A stretch of 64,000 nucleotides of DNA from Glomus cerebriforme (lineage: Eukaryota > Glomeromycota > Glomeromycetes > Glomerales > Glomeraceae). Of the stretch, positions 12,170 through 22,323 are shown piece by piece (the first letter of the stretch is position 1; every line of letters begins with the position of its first letter). The translations under genes were made by a program, and so were the position numbers. The DNA is taken from contig QKYT01000003.1 of NCBI GenBank assembly GCA_003550305.1, positions 451,047 to 515,046 of the forward strand. Direction: 5' to 3'. Under the pieces are notes generated by a model that saw nothing but the letters and a program-made list of their open reading frames with translations, made no database searches and was not told where the DNA came from.

Positions 12170-12648
12170 GATTATAAGGAATAATACTATTAGAATATTA
12201 TATAGATCACATTGAAAATTTTTTTTAGGAAACATATGTTTTTATTTACAGACGAAATGTATATTTTAAGATATGAATACTATAAAATAGCCATCAATAT
12301 TTTAATTTCAAAATTCAAAATTTGCATATATAATTATTTTTTTTAATAATTACTGGAAATCCCCAATCAATGCAGTCATTATGTGGTTTGAGAGCTTTGC
12401 TGAGACGGTATAGCAGTGAGACTTTACCATGCGTCAATTAACTTTAACATGATATATCATTAAAAAAAACTTTCTTTAAAAAATAACCTATGTTAAAAGA
12501 GATACATATTAATTCATTTTTTTCATTTTTTTAAAGAAAAGGAAAGAAATGTTGGTTTGCGATTATTTTTAAATTCAGCGATATTAAAAAAAATTGTTTC
12601 AAGCATACACTTGCAAGTTATTCTAGAAATCAAGATCTAAGGACTTTT
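12170..12648. other. Intergenic region between convergent genes
   Basis: AT-rich 3' region. It contains a 23-codon ORF at 12370-12441 whose start (MQSLCGLRALLRRYSS) looks like a mitochondrial presequence. No continuation was found, so I do not call a gene. Confidence 0.5.
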
Positions 12649-12873
12649 TTATACGGCCAGCAATTCTGAACCATAATTCTTTAGAAAAGCAATCGTTGCG
12701 GCAAATAATCCAGTAGAAATCAAGATATCAAGGTTTCCCGGTCGTTTATCTTGAGCAAAAATTTCTTCCCGGAGAAATCGAGTAAAAAAATTTCCACCAC
12801 CACTGCCTGAACCTCCAGAATATCCTTTAATTGAAGGACCAACAACAATTTGTGAAGATTGTGGTCTTGCCAT
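12649..12873 (-). CDS. Small single-pass membrane protein, TOM6-like
   Basis: 74 residues, single exon. The N-terminus is soluble and Gly/Ser-rich (SGGSGSGGGN), followed by a basic segment (TRFLREEIFAQDKRPGN). A single C-terminal membrane helix (ILISTGLFAATIAFLKNYG) ends in SELLAV. Size, topology and the aromatic/small-residue helix with an S-E-L-L ending resemble fungal Tom6, a small TOM-complex subunit that stabilises Tom40-Tom22. The family is short and diverges fast, so this is a suggestion only; another tail-anchored mitochondrial protein is possible. It is divergent from the Sec61 alpha gene, with 318 bp between the starts. Confidence 0.5.
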   Translation of the reverse strand: MARPQSSQIVVGPSIKGYSGGSGSGGGNFFTRFLREEIFAQDKRPGNLDILISTGLFAATIAFLKNYGSELLAV

Positions 12874-13191
12874 ATCAATTTATTGTCTTCTTTGCGATCT
12901 AAAGAAACTTAAGATATGGTGGCTTATTTACCTTATTAATAAAAAAATTTTTTTTTTTGACCAATAACTCATTAACCATTACAAAGAACAAATCATCAAT
13001 TGATAAGTATTATGTACTACATAGTAATACACATATGAAATCGTGGATGCGTCTAATTGGTTCGTCGATTTAGATATTGATTTATTTTGTTTTATAAATT
13101 ATTTCCACACGATTCAATTTTATTTTCTATAAGACTTAACCAACTGCAATCTTTTTTTTATCGGACTTTTTTTTTGGTTTAACTGTTTCCA
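12874..13191. promoter_or_regulatory. Putative bidirectional promoter between TOM6-like and SEC61 genes
   Basis: 318 bp separate the two start codons on opposite strands, so both promoters must lie here. It contains T-rich tracts at 12940-12958 and 13152-13176. The pairing of a mitochondrial-import and an ER-translocation gene is suggestive, but co-regulation is inference. Confidence 0.5.
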
Positions 13192-14856
13192 ATGGGTTGT
13201 ATGTATAATTTTATGAACTTACTTTGTTATTTTTCGTTTTCAACTTGTATGTTTATTATAAACACAATTTTAAAATAGACCGGTTTCTACATCTCATCAA
13301 GCCTTTCATGGGCATACTTCCGGAGGTCATAGCACCAGAACGAAAGGTATTTAATATTTCATTTTATGGCTATAATTATTTTGGAACAATTAGAATTTAA
13401 ATTGACCATACTATGTTGATAGGTACTTTTTCGTCACAAAGTATTATGGACAGCCGTCACACTTTGCATTTTTTTAGTGTGTTCGCAAATTCCACTTTAT
13501 GGAATTATGTCCTCCGATTCCTCAGATCCTTTGTACTGGTTGCGTGTAATTCTCGCATCAAACAGAGGTACATTGATGGAACTCGGTATTACTCCCATTG
13601 TAACTTCGGGCATGATCATGCAACTTTTGGCTGGTGCTAACCTCATTGAGGTTGATTTCAGTTTGAAGGAAGATAGAGCGTTATTCAGTGGTGCTCAAAA
13701 ACTTTTCGCCATGGTCTTTGCTTTTGGTCAAGCCACAGTGTCCGTAATGACAGGGTTGTACGGTAATCCCTCCGAAATTGGAGCTGGTGTTTGTTTGTTG
13801 CTTATTATCCAACTTGTCGTTGCTGGTCTTATCTCTATGCTTTTGGACGAACTTTTGCAAAAGGGATATGGGCTTGGTTCTGGCATTTCACTTTTTATCG
13901 CTACAAATATTTGTGAATCCATTGTTTGGAAAGCATTCAGTCCTACAACTGTTAATACCGGCCGTGGTCCTGAATTTGAAGGAGCAATTATTGCTTTGTT
14001 CCATTTACTTATTACCCGTAATGATAAAACGCGCGCTTTGAAAGAGGCATTTTATCGAACAAATTTACCGAATGTCATGAATTTATTGGCTACTGTGGTT
14101 GTTTTTGCAATTGTGATTTATCTTCAAGGTTTCCGTGTTGAACTTCCTGTAACATCTACTCGTTCTCGTGGTCAACGTGGAACTTATCCAGTCAAACTCT
14201 TTTATACTTCAAACATGCCCATCATGCTTCAATCCGCCCTCACCTCCAATATTTTCCTTATTTCTCAAATGTTATACAATCGATTCCCTGATAACTTACT
14301 TGTTAGATTACTCGGTGTTTGGACTCCTCATGAAGGTTCAAATCAAAATTATGCATCTGGAGGTCTTGCATATTTTATGTCACCGCCACATAGTATCACG
14401 GATTCTCTTTTAGATCCAATTCATACAACAATATATATCATATTTATGCTAACTGCATGTGCTCTTTTCTCAAAGACTTGGATTGAAGTTTCAGGCTCTT
14501 CACCACGTGATGTTGCAAAACAACTTAAAGATCAGGGTATGACATTGGCTGGGCATCGTGATACTTCAACGTATAAAGAATTGAAACGGGTTATACCTAC
14601 AGCAGCAGCTTTCGGAGGAGCTACTATTGGTGCTTTGTCCGTTCTTGCTGATTTACTTGGTAAGTATTTGTGAAACATTAAATTATTTATATTATTTGAT
14701 TTATATTTAAGATTAATTTAAATATTTTTCCATTTTAAAGGTGCACTTGGTTCTGGTACTGGTATACTGTTAGCTGTTACTATCATATACTCTTATTTTG
14801 AAATGTTTGTTAAAGAACAAGCGGCTGAAGGTGGTATCGATGCATTATTATTTTAA
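13192..14856 (+). CDS. SEC61: Sec61 alpha, ER protein translocation channel
   Basis: Four exons: a 7-base first coding exon 13192-13198 (ATGGGTT), then 13279-13346, 13423-14659 and 14741-14856; 475 residues, the usual size. The N-terminus reads [12 protein letters not shown], followed by [11 protein letters not shown], the classic Sec61 alpha start. Further signatures are [33 protein letters not shown], the [19 protein letters not shown] loop and the C-terminal [17 protein letters not shown]. Ten membrane helices are expected. It forms the Sec61 channel with beta and gamma subunits and passes nascent secretory and membrane proteins. The short first exon was chosen because it alone restores the conserved N-terminus in frame with a GTATGT donor. 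Confidence 0.96.
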
Positions 14857-15548
14857 TAACGTTGCCTCCTACCGTTAAACAACATTCCCCACAATCTCCA
14901 CAATTTCTTGTGCTTTCTTAATAGAAGAACAATATTTTGATTTTCCAACCTTTAAAAATCTTTCCTCAAGATTATACTGTTATATTTACATTTATTATTA
15001 TTTTCTTGTAAATGTCTTTCATTAAAAAAATCTATAAAATTACTAAGATTTAAAGCATTTTTTTTGGATGATTTAATGTGTGAAAAAAAAAATATTATAT
15101 AATTTATTATAGAATTATACAAACAAATAGCACTAATAATATACATACAGACATTTTTCTAAAAAATAAACTGGAAAAAAAATCCAGTTTGGTTACATAA
15201 AAAGATAGATAATCTTTCTTTTCTTTAATTTCCCATATTTAAACATATCATTTTTAAAATAATAAAATAATTTTTTTAAAAAAAAATCAACATACTTTTT
15301 TAAATGGTTTATTTAATTAATACCTTTTTTCATACAATGTACATATATATATATATAAAAAAAAAAAAAAATGACGGACATATTCTAAAAAAAAAAATTT
15401 ATTTAATAACGATAATATAAATTTTCTAATCAAATAGAAACGATCGGATAAAAATATAAAAATTAGATTTTATATTAATATATATATATATATAAAAAAA
15501 AAAAAAGAAAGAAAGAAATATTTTCTAATCTATAAATAAAATACCTAA
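14857..15548. other. Intergenic region between convergent genes
   Basis: Very AT-rich, with A homopolymers (about 15357-15371, 15390-15398) and TA runs (15340-15355, 15478-15493). Presumably the two 3' untranslated regions. No gene is seen. Confidence 0.7.
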
Positions 15549-16769
15549 TCAATCATCACTAAGTAACCAAGATTTTTTCTTCATATCTTTTTTCTCTTTC
15601 TTTTTTTGTTTAAACATTTCAATATCTTTTTTATTCAATTTCTTGGGACTTCTTATCGAATCTCCGTCAGATGAAAGTCTTTTATTAGAAGCAGAAGAAC
15701 CTCTAGATTCAGCAAATTGATCATAATCGAAAAAGTAAGACATTTGTCTAATTGCTTTTGAATCAGCAGAAAATTTTTCAGGATTCATAGTAGGATCACG
15801 TTGAAATTTTCCAGTTTTTGCGTTGAATCTTGCAGTAAGTGTATAATCACCACCATTTCCACCATGTTCTGCTAGAAATGATTGATATTCTGCATCATTT
15901 GTTGTCATTTGATTTTGATCATAATAAGAATCTAAATCAGTAGAAGAAGAAATTAATGAAGTTTTGTCAACTTTTTCATGTTTCTCATGTTGTTCATCTT
16001 GTTCATGTTGTTGTTGATCTTGATTATCATTATATCGAGAATCGAAAGTAGATGATGATTTTTTTGCCTTTGATGAATTTCCATCAAGTTTTGTTTTAAC
16101 TTCTTTATCAATCTTATCAAGAATAGAATCCAAAGGATTTGTAGAAGGTTCTGTAGTTGTTGCAGTAGTAGTTGACGAAGGAGTAACTAAAGCAGAATGA
16201 TCATATCCATAATAATATTCAGGATAATAACCATATTGAGAATAATAATAATAATCATGTTCTGAATATTCAGAGTTAACAGGTTGAACCATTAAATTCT
16301 TATTTTCAGGATTTTCCCAAGTAGTTTCATTTGTTACAGTATTCCAATAATAATACGCTTGAGCATTATCATCCCAAACCGCACTCCAATGTGATACCAT
16401 TGATGGATCATTATTTTCTACAGAAATTTGTTCAATTTCATTTGTATTCACAATATTAGAAGTTGAATTTTCATTATTATCCAACTCTTTTTGATTTGAT
16501 ACTTTATCATTTGGGAGGTTATGATTATTAACATCATTCTCTTCTTCTTTAATTACTACAAGTTTATCTTCAGGTTGGTCATGTTCTTCAACGATCGTTC
16601 CCGATTCAAGAACTTTATCTTTTTGTTTATCTTCACTTTGTACCTCTTGATCTTGAGTATTCAAAGTAGAAGAGACGTCAGACTCGGTAGATTCTTTTTC
16701 TTCTTGAGTAACCAATATTTCTTCTTTAGGTTCTGAAAGGTCAGAATTAGTAAGTTGTGTAGAAGACAT
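15549..16769 (-). CDS. WW-domain protein, possibly splicing-related
   Basis: 406 residues, one exon. The acidic, disordered N-terminus (E/S/D/N-rich) is followed at about residues 128-157 by a WW domain (SHWSAVWDDNAQAYYYWN...TTWENP) with both tryptophans. After it come Y-rich and S/T-rich linkers (16140-16280), then a conserved-looking C-terminal block YTLTARFNAKTGKFQ followed by AIRQMSYFFDYDQFAE. The tail is K-rich (KKDIEMFKQKKKEKKDMKKK) and probably nuclear. WW domains bind proline-rich ligands, and similar WW plus basic-tail proteins in fungi are spliceosome-associated. That role is inferred from architecture only. Divergent from the AT-hook-like gene, 345 bp apart. Confidence 0.7.
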   Translation of the reverse strand: MSSTQLTNSDLSEPKEEILVTQEEKESTESDVSSTLNTQDQEVQSEDKQKDKVLESGTIVEEHDQPEDKLVVIKEEENDVNNHNLPNDKVSNQKELDNNENSTSNIVNTNEIEQISVENNDPSMVSHWSAVWDDNAQAYYYWNTVTNETTWENPENKNLMVQPVNSEYSEHDYYYYSQYGYYPEYYYGYDHSALVTPSSTTTATTTEPSTNPLDSILDKIDKEVKTKLDGNSSKAKKSSSTFDSRYNDNQDQQQHEQDEQHEKHEKVDKTSLISSSTDLDSYYDQNQMTTNDAEYQSFLAEHGGNGGDYTLTARFNAKTGKFQRDPTMNPEKFSADSKAIRQMSYFFDYDQFAESRGSSASNKRLSSDGDSIRSPKKLNKKDIEMFKQKKKEKKDMKKKSWLLSDD

Positions 16770-17114
16770 ATCTACTTTAAAAAATTGGCTTACTTGCGAA
16801 GTATTATAAAAAAAAAGATACGAAAAAGATCCACACGTTTATCACGAGTAGTTAACGAGATTTATGTAAGATTTTAATTTTGTGTTAATTTTTTTTTTCG
16901 GGATATTTATAATGAAGTTTATTGAAATTCTACCGAGAATTGAATTTAGTGTAACCCATTAAGCTCAATTTGGAAGAAAATAACCTGCATGGATGTAATC
17001 ATCTCCGATATCAGATTGTCTTTCTCACTCAATAAGTAAACAAACCAGAAACCGGAGCTAAACGAAAAAAACTTTATAATTATCCTTTTTTTTTTCACAC
17101 AAAAGCGCGCCAAT
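16770..17114. promoter_or_regulatory. Putative bidirectional promoter, WW gene and AT-hook-like gene
   Basis: 345 bp between divergent start codons. Close to the plus-strand ATG lies GCGCGCCAAT (17104-17113), a GC-rich box overlapping a CCAAT motif, conspicuous in this AT-rich DNA. It may be a nuclear-factor-Y or E2F-type site; this is inference. Confidence 0.45.
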
Positions 17115-18165
17115 ATGACAACCAATACAATAACGAATGTAGAAACGTTATCAGTCAAGCAAAATAATAATACATCAAAGTCAAACAACTCAAGTTTAAA
17201 TTTTTCAAAAATTATTGCTCAAGGTAGAAAAAAATTATTTTATTTTATTTTATTTTATTTTTGGCTGTGTTTAGAACAGGTGGCTTCATCTCTTTTCCTA
17301 ACCCGTACACCTTTTTTAATAAAAAAAAACCAGAAACCAAAAAAGATCTTAAAAGAAAAGCAGCAATTCAAGCAACAGCTGGTATTTATACATATTTTTT
17401 TTTTTATTTATATTAAAAAAAAATTTTTTTTTTCTTAAAAAAAAATTATTATTGACCTCCTGACATTCAATTTTTTTCTTTGAACCTTTTTTGGGTTTGT
17501 ACTCCTTTTGTTTGATTAAATAATATTTTTTTTAAGACTGGTAAGTATAATTTTTTTTTTTTTGTTTAAAAATATATATACTATATATTCATTTATAGCA
17601 AGCATTATAGATAATAAAAATTAATAATTTTAACGAATCGGAAAAATCAAGTTTTTTTTTTGTTTTTGTTAAATTTTCTGTCATTCAAATACGCTCCTTT
17701 GATTATTTACGAATATATTTTTTTAATAAAATTATTCATTATTAGGAACAGTTTATTAATATGGGCAAGAAAGCAACGTGGACCATATTATGATCCAACG
17801 ACACGCATGTATCACGTTAGTCATAATTCGAAAAGATATTTTGCAGGATACACTGAACAGGATGCCGAAGCGTGAGTTAGAATTCATTCTGTCACACCAA
17901 AATTAGAAGATTCTTAATAATCAAAATTTTTTTTTTTTGTTTCACTTTATGTAACATCCGCAGTGAAGACGCTGCGTCAACTAGCCAAACTAGTCAACAG
18001 AAAATGAATCCTAATAATCAGAACAATCAGTTTAAACCCATTGCTTCGATACACAATAGTGAAATCATTACTAAAGACATTATACAACTTGGAGGAAATC
18101 ACATGTCTACTCGAGTTTCACACAACGGAGGACGTCGTCCTGGTCGGCCAAGGTATAAAAAATAA
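17115..18165 (+). CDS. Unrecognised nuclear protein with C-terminal AT-hook-like motif
   Basis: Proposed exons 17115-17223, 17280-17381, a 4-nt exon 17537-17540, 17746-17871 and 17964-18165, giving 180 residues. I do not recognise the family. The conserved-looking core is GGFISFPNPYTFFNKKK with a basic KKDLKRKAAIQAT, then SLLIWARKQRGPYYDPTTR and YHVSHNSKRYFAGYTEQDAEA. The C-terminus RRPGRPRYKK resembles an AT-hook (GRP core flanked by R), pointing to minor-groove DNA binding. Alternatively the last donor at 18153 could be used, giving a different short tail. The second exon start (acceptor ending at 17279, not 17274) was chosen to keep the frame. The gene is real with good probability; the exon 2 to 4 junctions are the weak point. 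Confidence 0.55.
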
Positions 18166-19820
18166 TACACAAAGAAATATAAAAAATTTTTCCTTTTTTT
18201 TTCAGATTTGTAATAATTTTTTTTTTTTTTAATTTCTGCGTTATGTAAATTAGGAAAACCGATCATTTCTAAACTTAGTATTTCAGCAGCAAACTGACGG
18301 GTTTCAGTACTTGTTTTATATTGAAAATAGACTTTTTTTTAATTTATAATTATTTTTTTGACGTGTCATACTATATAAATTAATAGATTTGCAGCAGGTG
18401 AACGGGTATTGCAATTGCTTTAATTGCTTTCCTTTCATGGGGGGATTTTTTTGGGGTTATTTTTGTGTTTTGTGTCTTGTGTTTTGCATTTTTGTGCATA
18501 AAATTCAATATTCGTAATATTCGTTAATCGTTATCATTTAAATAGAGAATTCAATATTTTTTTTAGATTAATAGATAATGTTATGTTGTTGATAATATAA
18601 TATATTTATATATATACATATGTATATATATCTACTATCTATAGTATCTTATAATTTTTCCCGTGAATTTCTTATTTTTTTTTATGAAATCTTTATCTTT
18701 TATTTAAAAATGATTATCAGATTAAAAATAGTAAATTCAATAAAGTATCGTATTTACATTTGTACTACTCAATATATATATATATACATATTTGTTTTTT
18801 GTTATCAGTGATTTATTAATTGATCGCGAAAACGGAAAATATTTTCTTAAAATGATTGTTAATTTAGTTATACGTCGCGATTTTTTTTTTTAATCGCGAA
18901 TTCAAGTTACACCAACATCTATCAGCATATATTTAAAATATTATGATGTTAATTAAATCACATATTCAGGAGTAAGAACTTGTTTTAAGAGTAATTTCAA
19001 AAAAAAATTAAAATTATTTGTAAATCTTATCAAATTTTAGGTAAAATTAAAGACATTATTTGAAAAATAATAAACGTATGGGAATATAAGAATTTATGAT
19101 TTAATCATTTGATCATGTCATCTTTTTATTTTTTCTTTAACAAAAGGGTTAGTAAACTTTTTAAAATCAAACTAAAAAAGGACAATGGGCAACAAAAAAT
19201 TTTCCCGCCCTGTCTCTCTTTTTTTTACTAGGGCGGGAAAATAGTCATATCATATATTTTTTTATCTTTTTTTTTTGTGTAAATCTTTTTTAGAGAGTTG
19301 TTTACATAAATATTTGTTTCTTCTCACGATGAAAATTTCACTTTCCCATTTACCGTATCTGATAACAGGTTTTTCATGAAAATCGTTATCATGATGATAA
19401 TAATATCTCTAGAAAATTCGTAAAAAATAATTTTCTTAATTTTCTCGTTTTTCTCTCATTTTCCCATTTAGTTTTCTTGCAGATAAATAAAATTCTAATA
19501 CTATATATAGAAACTAGTAGACATTACCCTGCATCTTAAACTTTCCTAACTATGCCTTTCTGCATAATTGATTGAACATTTACTTTGTTTCAAATTATAT
19601 ATAAAAAAAAAAAAATTATGTTAGAACCTTTATTAAATAGAACAAACTTTCGCTAAGGAGATTTTTTCTTTTTATTTTCTTTTTTTTTTTTTCTAGCTAA
19701 TTAGAATTTTTTTGTTAAAAAAAAACTATTAAACCTTTTTTCTTTATTATTACTCTTTTCTTTTTATAACGACATTTTTTGTGTTCGCTTTTCTGTAAAA
19801 AAAAATTTTTTTCTTATAAT
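18166..19820. other. Long intergenic region
   Basis: About 1.65 kb, AT-rich with several T homopolymers and TA runs (18600-18640, 18772-18788). The notable structure is the GC-rich inverted repeat at 19199-19242, annotated separately. No gene is supported. Confidence 0.7.
19199..19242. promoter_or_regulatory. Perfect 13-bp inverted repeat with two E2F-like sites
   Basis: ATTTTCCCGCCCT at 19199-19211 and its exact reverse complement AGGGCGGGAAAAT at 19230-19242 are separated by 18 bp. Each arm contains TTTCCCGCC, which fits the E2F/DP consensus TTTSSCGC. It lies about 580 bp upstream of the BUB2-like start codon, a cell-cycle gene. A stem-loop is the alternative reading. Confidence 0.6.
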
Positions 19821-21602
19821 ATGGCTCCGGTCCTTATTCTTCCTCCAGCACTTTGTTTATCACCATACGGAAGCGCTTTACATGAAAAACCTTCAAATTC
19901 ATTAATTTTATCAAATTCGCAACTCCCTTCTCAACAACAAACCAAAATGTTTAGACGTTCAACTACAAATCTTACAACATTGAGATTGAATTCCGAAGAA
20001 AATATTCCATTAAGAGGTACTACTAATAATAAATCATCAACAACTGAAAATAAACATAATATAAAATTATCATCTTCATCATCTTCAAAAACACAATCAT
20101 CTTCAACCTCTGGTAATTTTCGTCAACGTTCTATCGCTTGGACAAAAAATAATATAATAACACCTGCTTTAAGTTCTACCCCCTTAAGAAGAACTTTTTT
20201 TCAACAAAATGATAAACCACCAAATACTTTTGAAGAAATTTTAAATACTACACATAGAACTGAAAGAGAAGTTAAAGCATCATTATCTAAATTAAGACGA
20301 ATGATTCTTATTGAAGGTTTACCTGAAGAGGTATGTTTTATATTAAACTTTTTTTTTTTATTATTATTATTATTATTGTCTAGGTGATTCTTACATTAAT
20401 TAATTTTATATAAATCTATTTTTATTCAGAATCTTCCAAAATTGGCTCCTTCAGTTCAACATTTAATAAGACCTACATCTCTTCGTTCAAGAATATGGAA
20501 ACATTTTCTCGGAGTTTATCATGTTTCTGCTAATGAATATGTTCATCTTATAAAAAAGGGTAAATCTTGTGTATATGATAAAGTTCGTAATGATACTTTC
20601 AGGACATTGGCCACAGATAAGAAATTTTTAGAACGAGTTAATGAAGAAATGTTAATTCGCGTTTTAAATGCTCTTGCATGGAAAATGAAATCATTTTCAG
20701 CATGTGAAAATCAATCAATTACCTATGTTCAAGGAATGAATGTTCTTGCGGCCCCATTTTTATTTACTATGTCAGAAATAGACGCATTCTTCTCTTTTGC
20801 AACATTTATTCAGACTTGTTGTCCCTTATACGTAACTCCTACTTTACAAGGAGTTCATTTTGGATTAAAGGTAAGATCTTTTTTTTATATATATATATAT
20901 ATATTTTTTTTGAATTTAAGAAATTGAGAAATTTTTTAATTAAATAATTTTATTTTCTTGATTTCAGCTTTTGGATCAATGTCTCCAAATTCTTGATCCA
21001 AAATTATTTAATTACTTAAAATCTAAAAATCTTACCGCTGAAATATATGCATTATCATGTTAGTAAACGTAAAACTATATTTTCTCTTTAAATTAGTTTG
21101 TTTCTACGAACCTATAAATTAAATTTCATTTTTTTTATATATATATTTACATTAGCTGTGCTTACACTTTGTGCCTGCACTCCACCTCTTGAACAAGTAT
21201 TAAAATTATGGGATTTTTTACTCGCTTATGGAGTTCATTTAAATATTTTATGTGTTATTGCACAACTTATTTTAATGAGAGATCAATTATTAGAAGCACA
21301 AAGGTATGTATTTTTTTTAAAATATATATATTTATTTAATAAAGATGAAATAACTATCATTCGATTCATCTTATCATTATTAATCGTTATTATTTAATAT
21401 AATATATATATATATATATTTTTATCATTATAGTCCAATGAAACTTTTGAGAACTATGCCAGAGTTAAACGCCAAATCTGTTATAAATTTAACGGTACAG
21501 CTTGTTCAACAGATACCTGATAAATTATATGATTTACTTGTTAGACATCCATTTGACCCTTCTGTTGAAAATGCTCTTAAAAATTTTACGAAAAAAAAAT
21601 AG
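19821..21602 (+). CDS. BUB2: TBC-domain RabGAP, BUB2/Cdc16-type checkpoint protein
   Basis: Five exons (19821-20330, 20430-20870, 20968-21058, 21156-21303, 21434-21602) encode 452 residues. After a ~140-residue S/T/N-rich N-terminal extension comes a TBC domain: RSRIWKHFLGVYHV, then the arginine-finger region VYDKVRNDTFRTL, and the glutamine-finger motif ITYVQGMNVLAAPFLF typical of Bub2. Later blocks are LCACTPPLEQVLKLWDFLLAYG and LLRTMPELNAKSVINL. Bub2 (Cdc16 in fission yeast), with Bfa1/Byr4, is the GTPase-activating protein for the Tem1/Spg1 GTPase that restrains mitotic exit or septation. The N-terminal extension is longer than in yeast Bub2 (about 300 residues). An upstream ATG at 19779 exists, but MAPVLILPPALCLSPYG looks like the proper start. 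Confidence 0.88.
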
Positions 21603-22323
21603 ACAATTACTGAATATCAGAAATAAAATAATACTTTTTTATTTTTTTCTTTTCTTTTTTTTAATCTTTTCTCTTTTTTTTCTATTTAATTTATTTATTA
21701 AGATTTTCAAATCTTCATTGTTCACTTGATGTGATTATTTATTCCTGTAAATTATTTTTTCTGTAGAATATTGTTTAGATATGGAAAAAAAAAAGTTTAG
21801 AATGTTTTTTTTTGTACTTTTAAAAAAAAAAATTATTTGTTTTTTCACCCTTTTCTCTTCTTTTTCTGTATTATTAATTTTGTATTTGTAGTTTTAAAAA
21901 AATTATTTATTCTGTAAGTATTTCAATAAAATTGTGTTTTAGTCAAGTGTAATACAAACAAAAAATTAATTTCTTTCTTTTAAAAAAAATATATATATTG
22001 CGTAAATAATAAAAATAATTTAAAAAAAAACAGAAGAAACAGAGAAAATAAAAATGATTAATTTACAGAGAAGAGAATATATACACACTTAAGATTGTCA
22101 ATTTTTTGATTCAAAAAAATCATGCTATGAAAAAAAAAAATGAAATATTGTTCAAAGTAAAATAATAAATAAAATATTCCCAAATACTTAATGATTGTTT
22201 TTTTTAAATGATAAACCACTAGTAATTAATGAACGTTAAAAACTCAACCGATATTCAGATTTTTTTTTTTTTTNAAAAAAAAAAAAACTGAAAATATTTT
22301 CAAATACAAATGTTAATCGTTCT
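21603..22323. other. Intergenic region between convergent genes
   Basis: AT-rich with many homopolymers and one N (22274). It contains presumptive 3' untranslated regions. No gene is seen. Confidence 0.7.

Noticed and set aside
20890..20910. TA dinucleotide runs in introns and intergenic DNA as possible regulatory elements
   Set aside because: Such runs are frequent throughout this AT-rich DNA and carry no positional signal.
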